Shown here: one piece after another, positions 8,890 through 17,127 of the stretch
Numbering within the stretch: the first letter of the stretch is position 1
How the letters are laid out: every line of letters starts with the position of its first letter
Assembly: GCF_001668725.1 (NCBI RefSeq)
Contig: NZ_LZKL01000124.1
Location: 53,720-117,719, forward strand
Source of the DNA: Mycobacterium sp. E787
GTDB taxonomy: Bacteria > Actinomycetota > Actinomycetes > Mycobacteriales > Mycobacteriaceae
Reading direction: 5' to 3'
DNA length: 64,000 bases
Notes under the pieces: model-generated
The model's database searches: none
What the model saw: only the letters and a program-made list of their open reading frames with translations
What the model was told of the DNA's origin: nothing
Made by a program: the position numbers and the translations under genes

Positions 8890-10578
8890 ATGTTTCGTTC
8901 GTCGAACAAGAGGGGTCGAAGGGCCCTCGTCGCAGTCATCGCGTGCGCGGCGCAGGTGCTGAGCGGATGCGGCGGCCACCCCAACCCGGGGCCGCTGTCC
9001 GCGATGGTCTTTCCGGCCATCCCGCCCACCGTTCAGGAGATCGCCAACCCGTTGCGCGGCCAGTACGAGGATCTGCTGAGTCCGCTGTTCCCCCAAGGCA
9101 ATCCGGCGCAGCAGCGGTACCCGGCGTGGCCGGCCTCCTATGACGCCAGCCTGCGCATCTCGTGGCGGCAGCTGCAGCCCATCGATCCGCGAACCCTGCC
9201 GCCCGACGCCCCCGACGATCGCAAGTTCGACTTCAGCGCGATCGACGACGCGCTGACGAAGCTGCAGGACCGCAACATGCGGCTGACCCTGGGCGTGTAT
9301 GCCTACAACTCGTGTTGCAACGATTCCTACCCCGACAACACCAACATCGCGATTCCCGACTGGATGAGGGCGGCGGCCACCCCCTATCCCGCGCCGCCGA
9401 ACGGCCCGGCGCCCGGGGTGACGCAGGTGGTGCCGCGCTGGAACGACCCCAATTACCTGAGCGCGTTTGCCCAGCTGCTCGCCGCGCTGGGTCGCCGCTA
9501 CGACGGCGACGAACGCCTGTCCGTGTTCGAGTTCTCCGGTTACGGGGACTTCGGCGAGAACCACATCGCCTATCTGCGTGACGTTTTGGGTGCGCCCGGT
9601 CCCGCGCCCGATGAGAGCAAGGCGATGCTGGGCTATTACAGTCAGTTCCGCGATCAGAGCATCACGACCGACTCGATTCGCCAACTGGTCGCGGCGAACG
9701 TCAACGCGTTCCCGCACACGCAATTGGTGGTCACCCCGCAGAATCCCGAGATCGTGCGCGAGCTGCTGGCCGACGACGTGACCAAGAAACTGTCGGCGCC
9801 GGTGGGCATCCGCTCGGATTGCCTTGGCGTGCAAGGGCCGTTGCCCGGGTGGGCCGAATCGAGCGACTCGCAATACGTACGGGACAACGACGCCGTCGTC
9901 AACGCCGTCAAGCAGCGGATGGCGTCGGCGCCGGTGATCAGCGAGTGGTGCCGGTTGCCCAACGGAACCGACCCGCGGTCTTACTACGAGAAGGGCCTGC
10001 GCGACGTCGTCAGGTACCACGTGTCGATGACGTCGAGCGTCAACTTCCCGGACCGTGAGTCCAGGGCGGCGATGGACCCCAACCTGTTGTTGCTGTGGGC
10101 CCAGGCCAATACCTCGGCGGGCTACCGGTATTCGGTCGAGGGGCGGCCGGGCTCCCAATCGATACAGGGCAAGGTGGCGACCATCTCGGTCGCCTGGACC
10201 AACTACGGCTCGGCGGTCGCCACCGAGCAGTGGGCGCCCGGCTACCGGCTGGTGGACTTCTCCGGGGCGGTGGTTCGCAGCCTGCGGGCGACAGTCAACC
10301 TCAAGACGCTGGTGAGCGACGACACCAGCTCCGCACGCGAGGAGGCCGTTCCGGCTTCGTCGACCGAGACGGTGCGCGTCGATCTGACGGGCCTGGCGCC
10401 GGGCCACTACACCCTGCGCGCGTCCGTGGACTGGCAGCAGCACAAGCCGGGCGCGTCGCACGTGGTGAACTACGCCCCCATGGCGTTGGCCCGCGACGGC
10501 CGCGACGGCGCCGGGCTGTATCCGATTGCCACGCTGGACATCCCGAGGGACTCGGCGGTGTCAGCGAACGGTCAGTGA
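8890..10578 (+). CDS. Lipoprotein with glycosidase-like / DUF4832 architecture
   Basis: 562 residues. The N-terminus is basic then hydrophobic and ends in the lipobox LSGC (Cys27), so it is probably exported and lipid-anchored. The body resembles bacterial DUF4832 proteins: a TIM-barrel-like part with RISWRQLQPIDP, LGVYAYNSCC and FEFSGYGDFGENH, then a beta-rich C-terminal part (about 400-560). These proteins look like glycoside hydrolases but the substrate is not known. Only five bases separate it from the c-di-GMP enzyme, so the two are surely co-transcribed; I infer a role in surface carbohydrate controlled by, or made with, that enzyme. Confidence 0.8.
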   Translation: MFRSSNKRGRRALVAVIACAAQVLSGCGGHPNPGPLSAMVFPAIPPTVQEIANPLRGQYEDLLSPLFPQGNPAQQRYPAWPASYDASLRISWRQLQPIDPRTLPPDAPDDRKFDFSAIDDALTKLQDRNMRLTLGVYAYNSCCNDSYPDNTNIAIPDWMRAAATPYPAPPNGPAPGVTQVVPRWNDPNYLSAFAQLLAALGRRYDGDERLSVFEFSGYGDFGENHIAYLRDVLGAPGPAPDESKAMLGYYSQFRDQSITTDSIRQLVAANVNAFPHTQLVVTPQNPEIVRELLADDVTKKLSAPVGIRSDCLGVQGPLPGWAESSDSQYVRDNDAVVNAVKQRMASAPVISEWCRLPNGTDPRSYYEKGLRDVVRYHVSMTSSVNFPDRESRAAMDPNLLLLWAQANTSAGYRYSVEGRPGSQSIQGKVATISVAWTNYGSAVATEQWAPGYRLVDFSGAVVRSLRATVNLKTLVSDDTSSAREEAVPASSTETVRVDLTGLAPGHYTLRASVDWQQHKPGASHVVNYAPMALARDGRDGAGLYPIATLDIPRDSAVSANGQ

Positions 10579-10604
10579 CTTCGGTGACCTGTCAGCCGGG
10601 GGCC

Positions 10605-10627
10605 GGACCGCGCTACACGCGCGGCCC
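10605..10627. terminator. Hairpin between convergent genes
   Basis: CCGCGC-TACAC-GCGCGG with flanking GG/CC pairs lies between the lipoprotein stop (10578) and the methyltransferase stop (10628). No U-tract is present, as is common for mycobacterial terminators. Confidence 0.45.
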
Positions 10628-11869
10628 TCAGGGCTGCACGCCGCCGCTTAGCGCGTCGTGCAGCGCCGGAAGCGGAAAGACGAGTCGGCCGCCCCATTCG
10701 GCGAGGTAACCGAGCTGATCGGTCAGTTCGGTCTCGAGGTTCCACGGCAACGCCAGCACCACGTCTGGGCGGTCCTGGGCGATGCGCTCCACCGGGTATA
10801 TCGGGATTCGGGTTCCCGGCGTGAAGCGACCGTGCTTGTAGGGGTTGCGGTCGACGGTGTATTCGAGGAGGTCGGTGCGGATCCCGCAGTAGTTGAGGAG
10901 GGTGTTGCCCTTGCTCGGCGCACCATAGCCGACAACGCGCTTGCCCTCGGCGCGGCACTGCAACAAGAAGCGCAGCAGCTCGTGCCGGATGGCTTCGGTC
11001 CGGGGACGCAGTCGCAGATAGCCGTCGACCTGGTGTAGTCCGGCCGCCTCCTCGGCGCGCATCACCTGATCCACCCGGTCGGTCGGCCGTCCGGCAATGT
11101 CCGCCGAGCGTGCCCAGATGCGTATGGACCCACCGTGGGTGGGCAGGAGCTCTACGTCGACCACGGCCAACCCGACGGTGGCCAATACGCAGATCGCCGA
11201 AAACAACGTGTAGTACTGGAAGTGCTCGTGGTAAATCGTGTCGAACTGCCCCAGCCGCACCAGGTTCAGCGCGTGGTGCACCTCGATGCTCAGCCAGCCG
11301 TCGTCATCCATCAATCTCCGCAGGGAACGGGTGAAGCCACGTACATCGGGTGTGTGCGCGTAAACATTGTTCGCGACAACCAAATCGGCCGGTCCGTATT
11401 CGTTGCGAATCTCGGCCGCGAGCTCCTCATTCAGGAAAGCCGATAACGTCGGGACATTCCGCTCGCGAGCGGCGGCCCCGACGTTGTCCGACGGTTCGAT
11501 GCCCAGGCATGGCACGCCCGCCGCGACGACGTGTCGAAGCAGGTAGCCGTCATTGCTGCCGACCTCGATGACGCGCGAGTGCGGTCCGAGCCCGAGTCGT
11601 CCGATGGCCTCGTCGACGAAGTGCTTGGCGTGCTGCACCCGACTGTCCGAATAGGAAGCGAAGTAGGCGTATTCGGTGAACGTGTCCTCGGGCGTGATCG
11701 CTGCCGGTATCTGCAGCAGCAGGCAGTCCTCACACAACCGCAGGTGTAGCGGAAACGTCAGCTCCGGGCGATCGAGGTCGCGGGCGGCCAGGAACGTCTC
11801 ACAACGTGGAGTGGCGCCGAGGTCCAGGACGCTGACCAGGCTGTCCGAGTCACATAACCGACAGAGCAT
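10628..11869 (-). CDS. SAM-dependent C-methyltransferase (sugar 3-C-methyltransferase type)
   Basis: 413 residues in the three-part layout of NDP-sugar C-methyltransferases. There is an N-terminal zinc-binding region (CRLC ... CEDCLLLQ), a SAM Rossmann domain with IEVGSNDGYLLRHV (about 102-115) and ANNVYAHTPD, and a C-terminal domain with VVGYGAPSKGNTLLNY. Family members act on deoxysugars in glycan or natural-product pathways; no other sugar genes are nearby, so the substrate is unknown. The start at 11869 is preceded by GGGGAG; another ATG at 11881 adds four residues. It converges with the lipoprotein gene. Confidence 0.85.
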   Translation of the reverse strand: MLCRLCDSDSLVSVLDLGATPRCETFLAARDLDRPELTFPLHLRLCEDCLLLQIPAAITPEDTFTEYAYFASYSDSRVQHAKHFVDEAIGRLGLGPHSRVIEVGSNDGYLLRHVVAAGVPCLGIEPSDNVGAAARERNVPTLSAFLNEELAAEIRNEYGPADLVVANNVYAHTPDVRGFTRSLRRLMDDDGWLSIEVHHALNLVRLGQFDTIYHEHFQYYTLFSAICVLATVGLAVVDVELLPTHGGSIRIWARSADIAGRPTDRVDQVMRAEEAAGLHQVDGYLRLRPRTEAIRHELLRFLLQCRAEGKRVVGYGAPSKGNTLLNYCGIRTDLLEYTVDRNPYKHGRFTPGTRIPIYPVERIAQDRPDVVLALPWNLETELTDQLGYLAEWGGRLVFPLPALHDALSGGVQP

Positions 11870-12374
11870 CTGACTCCCCATTCTCTGCGCGGCGGTGTGG
11901 TCCCTCCGCGCGGTCCGCGTCTGCGATGCGGGTCGGCTGCTGCGGCCGTCGCGCACTGTCGTGAAGCAAATCGCCGAGCCGCCCGCACCCGCGGCGCTCG
12001 TCGGGGGAGGGGTCACCAGGTGCCGCCGGGCCGCAGGGGTGGCGAACAGACCTCGGACCAGGACAAACTATTAGCCACAGGACCCCTCCCAATCCATACT
12101 ATTGGTCTCGGACATTCGCTAATTATGCACCGAAAGTATTTGCAAGTCCATCATCTCAATCCGGAGCGTTGAACCCCGCAGGGGGACGACCGGCTGCTAG
12201 CCTCAGAGGCGGTTGAGTGCTCGCTCGAGAACCGAGTTTGTGCCCTGCTCAGGAAGGCATCGCCAACATGAACACGATCGATCCGGCCCGTGACACAGGT
12301 CCCTGAACGATACTTCGCGTTTCTTTTCGGGAAGCGCGATCAAGCCGCGCTTCAGGGCTGAGTTCGCGGTTCCG
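11870..12374. other. AT-richer intergenic region between methyltransferase and TetR
   Basis: About 500 bases without a convincing gene. 12,060-12,180 is clearly more AT-rich than its surroundings and contains TAGTAT-like minus-strand -10 candidates for the methyltransferase. 12,300-12,360 holds inverted repeats next to the first TetR gene. Open frames crossing it are short or continue as shadows of the TetR genes. Confidence 0.6.
12331..12353. promoter_or_regulatory. Inverted repeat upstream of first TetR gene, candidate operator
   Basis: GAAGCGCG, seven bases, CGCGCTTC: a perfect 8-bp inverted repeat 21 bases before the TetR start. A second pair, CCCTGAA (12301-12307) and TTCAGGG (12351-12357), encloses it. 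Position suggests an autoregulatory site; an RNA hairpin is the alternative. Confidence 0.5.
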
Positions 12375-13052
12375 ATGACCACCCACTCGACCGACGGACG
12401 CGCCGACGCGACGCGGCGACAGATTTTGCGCGCCGCCTCGCACCAGTTTGCTCGACGGGCCTACCACGATGTCGGCCTCGACGACATCCTCGCCGATGCG
12501 GAACTGACCAAAGGCGCAATGTACTTCCATTTCCGGTCCAAGCACGCGTTGGCCGTGGCCATTATCGAACGGCAGACCGCCGTCGGCACGGTCGCGGTGG
12601 ACGATCTGCTCAGTCGCGGACTGTCGGGCTTGGAGACCCTCATCGACTTCTCCTATCTGATCGCCGTCGCGGATATCCAAACCGACGGCGTGCGGGCCGG
12701 GCTCAACCTGCTCGAGTCGGTCGGTCGGTCGGAAGGGCTGCAGAAGCGACTTCTGGAGGAATGGGCCAAGGCCCTGTCCGGAGTCGTCGAGCAGGCCATC
12801 GCGGAGGGCGACATCGACCAGCACTGTGATCCCCAGGATCTGGGGCGCCTGATGGTCTCCCTGCACATGGGGCTGCGGCAGACGAGCAGTCTCGAAGAGC
12901 CGGAACGTTTCCTGCAGGACTTGGAGAAGTGCTGGCTTCTGTTGCTGACCGGCATCTTGCAGGCGGGTCGGATCGACTACTTCCGCCAGTTCCTGAGGCG
13001 ACGCGCGGCGCTGGCGATCACGGCCAGCTCGACGGGACCGGATTCCGACTAG
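12375..13052 (+). CDS. TetR-family regulator, gamma-butyrolactone-receptor (ScbR) type, copy 1
   Basis: 225 residues. The N-terminal HTH (about 12-60) ends in TKGAMYFHFRSKHALAVAII, the form found in ScbR/ArpA-like receptors, and the ligand domain keeps the GVRAGLNLL segment typical of that group. In Streptomyces these bind gamma-butyrolactone signals. The ligand here is unknown. Another member of the same type follows 129 bases downstream on the same strand. No clear ribosome binding site precedes the ATG. An inverted repeat just upstream may be its operator. Confidence 0.85.
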   Translation: MTTHSTDGRADATRRQILRAASHQFARRAYHDVGLDDILADAELTKGAMYFHFRSKHALAVAIIERQTAVGTVAVDDLLSRGLSGLETLIDFSYLIAVADIQTDGVRAGLNLLESVGRSEGLQKRLLEEWAKALSGVVEQAIAEGDIDQHCDPQDLGRLMVSLHMGLRQTSSLEEPERFLQDLEKCWLLLLTGILQAGRIDYFRQFLRRRAALAITASSTGPDSD

Positions 13053-13181
13053 TGCGCGAATCGCGCGGCGGGACCGCGTGGCGGCGGCTGTTACGCTTAC
13101 CTGCCTGGCCGGAAGATTTGTGAACACATCGAGATCCGGGACCCCAAGCACAATCGATGGAACTCCGGAGGTGTAGACGCA

Positions 13182-13910
13182 ATGGCGCGCCAGGTTCGGT
13201 CGGAAGCCACCCGCCGAAGAATCCTCGACGCCGCGATCGACGTATTCGGCGAGGTCGGCTACGCGGCGGCCGGCTGGAACACGATCATCGAGCGGACGGG
13301 GATGACCAAGGGGGCCCTCTACCACCACTTCGACTCGAAGGAATCGCTGGCATCCGCCATCATCGAGGAGGGCTCGGAGACAATACTCGCCGCGTTCCGC
13401 AACGTCTGCGGCTCGTCATCGCCGGCGCTCGAAAACATGATTCACGGCACGTTCACGATCGCGAACGCGCTCACCTCTGACAAAACGGCCGGCTCGGCTG
13501 AGCAATTGACGGCTGCCTTGAGCGGTTTCAACGAAGCGGCCACGCACTTCTGCACGAACCTGATTGAGCTGATGGCCGCCCAGGCTCGCAGGGCGAGCGC
13601 CGAAGGCGACCTGCGACCGGATCTCGATGCCGAAGCGGTCAGCGAGTCGATCATCGGCGCCATGTTCGGAACGCGCCTGCTGTTCCACGCGATCGCGGCC
13701 AAGGGTGTCGCGGCGCGCGGTGAAGACCGGGCCGTCGCCGATCGCCTGGCCGGCCCCCCGACCCGATTCTGGGAACTCATCCTCGCCGGCATCGTCACGG
13801 AGGCGTCGCTTCCTTACTTCCGTGAATTTCTTGCGCGCGAGGCCCTCCGCCACGGCCGCCCGTCCGAACCGCCATCCGCCGGCGCCGCTTCGGTGCCGGA
13901 GGTCGGCTAG
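13182..13910 (+). CDS. TetR-family regulator, gamma-butyrolactone-receptor (ScbR) type, copy 2
   Basis: 242 residues. HTH at about 8-55 with IIERTGMTKGALYHHFDSKESLASAIIEE, close in style to copy 1 and to ScbR-like receptors. The C-terminal domain is longer and ends in a disordered Pro/Ala-rich tail. GGAGGT eight bases before the ATG fixes the start. The pair could be duplicates or a receptor with a pseudo-receptor, as seen in Streptomyces; this is inference. It converges with the PAS gene. Confidence 0.86.
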   Translation: MARQVRSEATRRRILDAAIDVFGEVGYAAAGWNTIIERTGMTKGALYHHFDSKESLASAIIEEGSETILAAFRNVCGSSSPALENMIHGTFTIANALTSDKTAGSAEQLTAALSGFNEAATHFCTNLIELMAAQARRASAEGDLRPDLDAEAVSESIIGAMFGTRLLFHAIAAKGVAARGEDRAVADRLAGPPTRFWELILAGIVTEASLPYFREFLAREALRHGRPSEPPSAGAASVPEVG

Positions 13911-13986
13911 GCGAGACGGGCCGATATCGCGATCGGGTAGGTTCGCCCGAGACGCCCTCACGCCAGGTATCCAATTGCGCCGCAGC

Positions 13987-14003
13987 GCCGCCTGACCGGC
14001 GGC
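13987..14003. terminator. Hairpin between convergent TetR and PAS genes
   Basis: GCCGCC-TGACC-GGCGGC, a 6-bp stem, six bases before the PAS gene's end. Position between convergent genes suggests a terminator; there is no U-tract. Confidence 0.4.
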
Positions 14004-14008
14004 CAACT

Positions 14009-14410
14009 CTAATGCTCGTGCACCCACAATTGCTCGGTCAGATCCTGGAAGGCCGCAAGGGCGAACTGATCGTCCGCCCGCATGAGTGCCGACCTGCTCA
14101 TCAAAGCTCGCACGACCGAACCGTCTTTGTGCGCCAATTTGACGACCATGTTCGCGAGGGCATGAACGACCGGAAGCAGCGATTCCGACCCCGAGGCTTC
14201 ATAGAAAATCTCCTGAAACCGCAGGGACAGAACCTCTTCCGGCGTGCGGCCCACCATCTCGGCGAACGCGCTATTGGTGAACAGGATGCTGCCGTCATGC
14301 GCGACGGCGAGCACCGGAATAGGCACTCTCTCCAGGACGACCAACGCGGGCAACTCCTGCAACGCAGTCATCGGCGATTGACCGTGTTGCGGGTTTCGTC
14401 GTCGCTCCAC
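14009..14410 (-). CDS. Stand-alone PAS-domain protein
   Basis: 133 residues from a GTG at 14410, or 120 from an ATG at 14371. A single PAS domain covers almost the whole protein (VPIPVLAVAHDGSILFTNSAFAEMVG, then TPEEVLSLRFQEIF and the KDGSVVRALM strand). No kinase, cyclase or HTH is attached, so it probably senses a ligand or pairs with another protein. It follows metG on the same strand after 99 bases. The partner is unknown; the neighbouring TetR genes or the c-di-GMP enzyme are possibilities. Confidence 0.8.
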   Translation of the reverse strand: MERRRNPQHGQSPMTALQELPALVVLERVPIPVLAVAHDGSILFTNSAFAEMVGRTPEEVLSLRFQEIFYEASGSESLLPVVHALANMVVKLAHKDGSVVRALMSRSALMRADDQFALAAFQDLTEQLWVHEH

Positions 14411-14509
14411 ACGCCGATTATGGACTACGAAATGGGGCCATTCAGGTGCCCCTTTCCCACACCCTCACGATTCCCGCTCAACGGGTTTGCTGGACGACTC
14501 CGCTACCGG

Positions 14510-16069
14510 TCACTCGCTGTCGGAAGAGGGCGGCGGCTGGTACCGCGGGAACACGCCGGCCGGCGCCGGTAACGCGGTGCCCGGAACCAGTCGCGCGCCG
14601 ATCGCCGCGAAAGCGCGTCGGTCGTGGTCCTGCCCGAGCAGATCCAGCAGCCTTCCGGCCGAGTCCGGCATGACGGGCTGCACCAGCAGCGCCGCGATGC
14701 GCACGGCCTCGCAGGTGGTGTAGAGCACGGCGCGAAACCTGGCCTGATCGGCCTCGGATTCGCTCTTGCGCAGGACCCACGGCTGCTGGGCGGAGAAGTA
14801 CCTGTTCGCCTCCCCGAGCATCAGCCAGATCGCCTCGAGCGCCAGGTGCATCGCTTGGGCGTCGAAGTTGGCGCGCACGCGCTCGAGCAGGCCGTCGGCG
14901 GCCGCCAGCAGCTCACGGTCCGCGGCGCTCAATTCGCCCGGGTCGGGCACCACGCCGCCCAGATTCTTGGCCACCATCGACAGCGACCGCTGCGCCAGGT
15001 TGCCCAGCTCGTTGGCCAGGTCGGTGTTGATGCGGGTGATGATCGCCTCTTCGCTGTAGCTGCCGTCCTGGCCGAACGGCACCTCGCGCAACAGGAAGTA
15101 GCGCACCTGATCCAGCCCGAAGGTCTCGACCAGGGCGTCCGGGGCGACGCTGTTGCCCACCGACTTGCTCATCTTCTCGCCGCGGTTGAGCAAAAACCCG
15201 TGCGCAAAAACCCGGCGCGGCAGCTCGATTCCCGCCGACATCAAAAACGCGGGCCAGTAGACGGTGTGGAACCGGATGATGTCCTTGCCGATCATGTGCA
15301 GGTCCGCGGGCCAGTAGCGGCGGAACAGCTCGGAGTCGGTGTCGGGGTAGCCCACGCCGGTCAGGTAGTTGGTCAGCGCGTCGACCCAGACGTACATGAC
15401 GTGGTCGGGGTGCTCGGGCACCTGCACCCCCCAGTCGAACGACGTCCGCGAGATCGACAGGTCGCGCAGGCCGCCGGAGACGAAGCTGACCACCTCGTTG
15501 CGCCGCACCTCGGGGGCGATGAAGTCGGGGTTCGCCTCGTAATGGGCCAGCAGCTTGTCCGCGTACGCCGAGAGCCGGAAGAAATAGGTCTGCTCCTCGG
15601 TCCAGGTCACCGGCGTGCCGGTCTCGACGGCGATCCGGGTCCCGCCCACCACTTCGGTTTCCGATTCGACGAAGAAGCGCTCGTCGCGCACCGAGTACCA
15701 CCCCTTGTAGGCGTCGAGGTAGATGTCGCCCGCGGCGACCATCCGTCGCCAGATCTCCTTGGACGCCTCGTGGTGGTCGGGGTCGGTGGTGCGGATGAAC
15801 CGGTCGAAGGAGATGTTGAGCCGCTCCTGCAGGCGCTCGAAGACGTCGGAGTTGCGGCGGGCCAGGTCGGCGGTGGGCAGCCCCTCGGCCGCCGCGGCCT
15901 GGGCGACCTTGAGGCCGTGCTCGTCGGTGCCGGTCAGGAACCGCACGTCGAAACCGTCGAGCCGCTTGAACCGCGCGATCGCGTCGGTGGCGATGTACTC
16001 GTACGCGTGCCCCAGGTGCGGCGCGGCGTTGGGGTACGTGATCGCGGTGGTGACGTAGTAGGGCCTCAT
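14510..16069 (-). CDS. metG: Methionyl-tRNA synthetase
   Basis: 519 residues; charges tRNA-Met. Class I signatures are HLGH at residues 18-21 (in NAAPHLGHAYEY) and KMSKS near residue 300 (NRGEKMSKSVGNS), with the TGTDEHGLK and WVDALTNY segments. There is no C-terminal EMAP/tRNA-binding extension, as in M. tuberculosis Rv1007c (metS). It is divergent from tatD with 38 bases between starts. Confidence 0.97.
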   Translation of the reverse strand: MRPYYVTTAITYPNAAPHLGHAYEYIATDAIARFKRLDGFDVRFLTGTDEHGLKVAQAAAAEGLPTADLARRNSDVFERLQERLNISFDRFIRTTDPDHHEASKEIWRRMVAAGDIYLDAYKGWYSVRDERFFVESETEVVGGTRIAVETGTPVTWTEEQTYFFRLSAYADKLLAHYEANPDFIAPEVRRNEVVSFVSGGLRDLSISRTSFDWGVQVPEHPDHVMYVWVDALTNYLTGVGYPDTDSELFRRYWPADLHMIGKDIIRFHTVYWPAFLMSAGIELPRRVFAHGFLLNRGEKMSKSVGNSVAPDALVETFGLDQVRYFLLREVPFGQDGSYSEEAIITRINTDLANELGNLAQRSLSMVAKNLGGVVPDPGELSAADRELLAAADGLLERVRANFDAQAMHLALEAIWLMLGEANRYFSAQQPWVLRKSESEADQARFRAVLYTTCEAVRIAALLVQPVMPDSAGRLLDLLGQDHDRRAFAAIGARLVPGTALPAPAGVFPRYQPPPSSDSE

Positions 16070-16107
16070 CGAGACTCACCCTATTGGGTGGCCCCTATTG
16101 TGTGGCG

Positions 16108-16953
16108 GTGAGCTCCAACCGCTCTGGTGCACGAGAAGCGCCGCCGGCGCCCGAGCCGCTGGCGCCCTTGGTCGACGCGCACACCCATCTCGACGCGTGC
16201 GGGGCGCGGGACGCCGACGGCGTGCGGGCCATCGTCGACCGCGCGGCGGCCGTCGGGGTGGGCGCGGTGGTCACCATCGCCGACGACCTGGACTCGGCGC
16301 GCTGGGTGGCGCGGGCCGCCGAGTGGGATCCCCGCGTCTACGCCGCCGTGGGGTTGCACCCGACCCGCGCGAACGCGCTGGACGACGCCGCCCGAGCCGA
16401 GATCGAGCGACTGGCCGCCCTGCCCAGGGTGGTGGCCGTCGGCGAAACCGGAATGGACCTGTACTGGCCCGGCCGCCTGGACGGCTGCGCGGAGCCCGCC
16501 GCGCAGCGGGAGGCGTTCGCCTGGCACATCGAGCTGGCCAAGCGGTGCGGGAAACCGCTGATGATCCACAACCGGGACGCCGACGCCGCGGTCCTCGACG
16601 TGCTGGCCGCCGAGGGCGCCCCGGACGCCGTGATCTTCCACTGCTTTTCGTCGGACGCGGCGATGGCCCGCCGCTGCGTGGACGCCGGATGGTTGCTCAG
16701 CCTGTCGGGGACCGTGAGCTTCCGCAACGCCCGCGCGCTGCGCGACGGCGTGCCGCTGATACCGCTGGAACAGCTTTTGGTGGAAACCGACGCGCCATTT
16801 CTGACCCCGCATCCCTATCGCGGGTCAGCGAACGAGCCGTACTGCCTTCCTTATACTGTGCGGGCGATCGCTGAACTGCTGGATCGTCGCCCCGAAGACG
16901 TGGCGCGAATGACGACCAGCAATGCTCGCCGGGTGTATGGGCTGGCCTCGTGA
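16108..16953 (+). CDS. tatD: TatD-family metal-dependent DNase
   Basis: 281 residues, TIM-barrel amidohydrolase-like nuclease (Rv1008 equivalent). Metal ligands are visible in VDAHTHLDA (22-30), VGETGMDLY, IFHCFSS and VETDAPFLTPHP. GTG at 16108 is preferred; in-frame GTG 16102 and TTG 16084 are alternatives, and the conserved domain begins about 20 residues in. Upstream of the rpfB operon and divergent from metG. Confidence 0.92.
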   Translation: MSSNRSGAREAPPAPEPLAPLVDAHTHLDACGARDADGVRAIVDRAAAVGVGAVVTIADDLDSARWVARAAEWDPRVYAAVGLHPTRANALDDAARAEIERLAALPRVVAVGETGMDLYWPGRLDGCAEPAAQREAFAWHIELAKRCGKPLMIHNRDADAAVLDVLAAEGAPDAVIFHCFSSDAAMARRCVDAGWLLSLSGTVSFRNARALRDGVPLIPLEQLLVETDAPFLTPHPYRGSANEPYCLPYTVRAIAELLDRRPEDVARMTTSNARRVYGLAS

Positions 16954-17044
16954 CCTGCGTGCCCGACGGGTGATTTGGCTGACAATGCTGCGCCGGAGTT
17001 GCCCAACATTGGCCGGTTCGTTACCGTCTTGTGATCGTACGGTG

Positions 17045-17080
17045 GGGGCCTGATGGCCCCGCTGTCGTTTTTGTGATTTT
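17045..17080 (+). promoter_or_regulatory. Terminator-like attenuator in the rpfB leader
   Basis: The 174-base gap between tatD and rpfB contains GGGGCC-TGAT-GGCCCC (17045-17060) followed closely by GTTTTTGTGATTTT (17067-17080), a clear intrinsic-terminator layout 48 bases before the start codon. In M. tuberculosis the rpfB-ksgA-ispE operon is reported to be controlled by an RNA switch with a terminator in this leader. The hairpin is seen; the switch is inferred by that precedent. Confidence 0.7.
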
Positions 17081-17127
17081 CCTGCTGAGTGGTTCGTGAC
17101 TTGTTGCTGAGGTCGGGGTAGCACGCG

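Noticed and set aside
11869..12016. N-terminal extension of the methyltransferase to 12016
   Set aside because: The extra residues lack family similarity, and GGGGAG supports the start at 11869.
12249..13328. 359-codon minus-strand frame over the TetR genes
   Set aside because: Shadow of the two TetR frames, which have HTH motifs.
16954..17127. ydaO-type c-di-AMP riboswitch before rpfB
   Set aside because: The leader is short and I see no ydaO-like conserved core, only a terminator hairpin.
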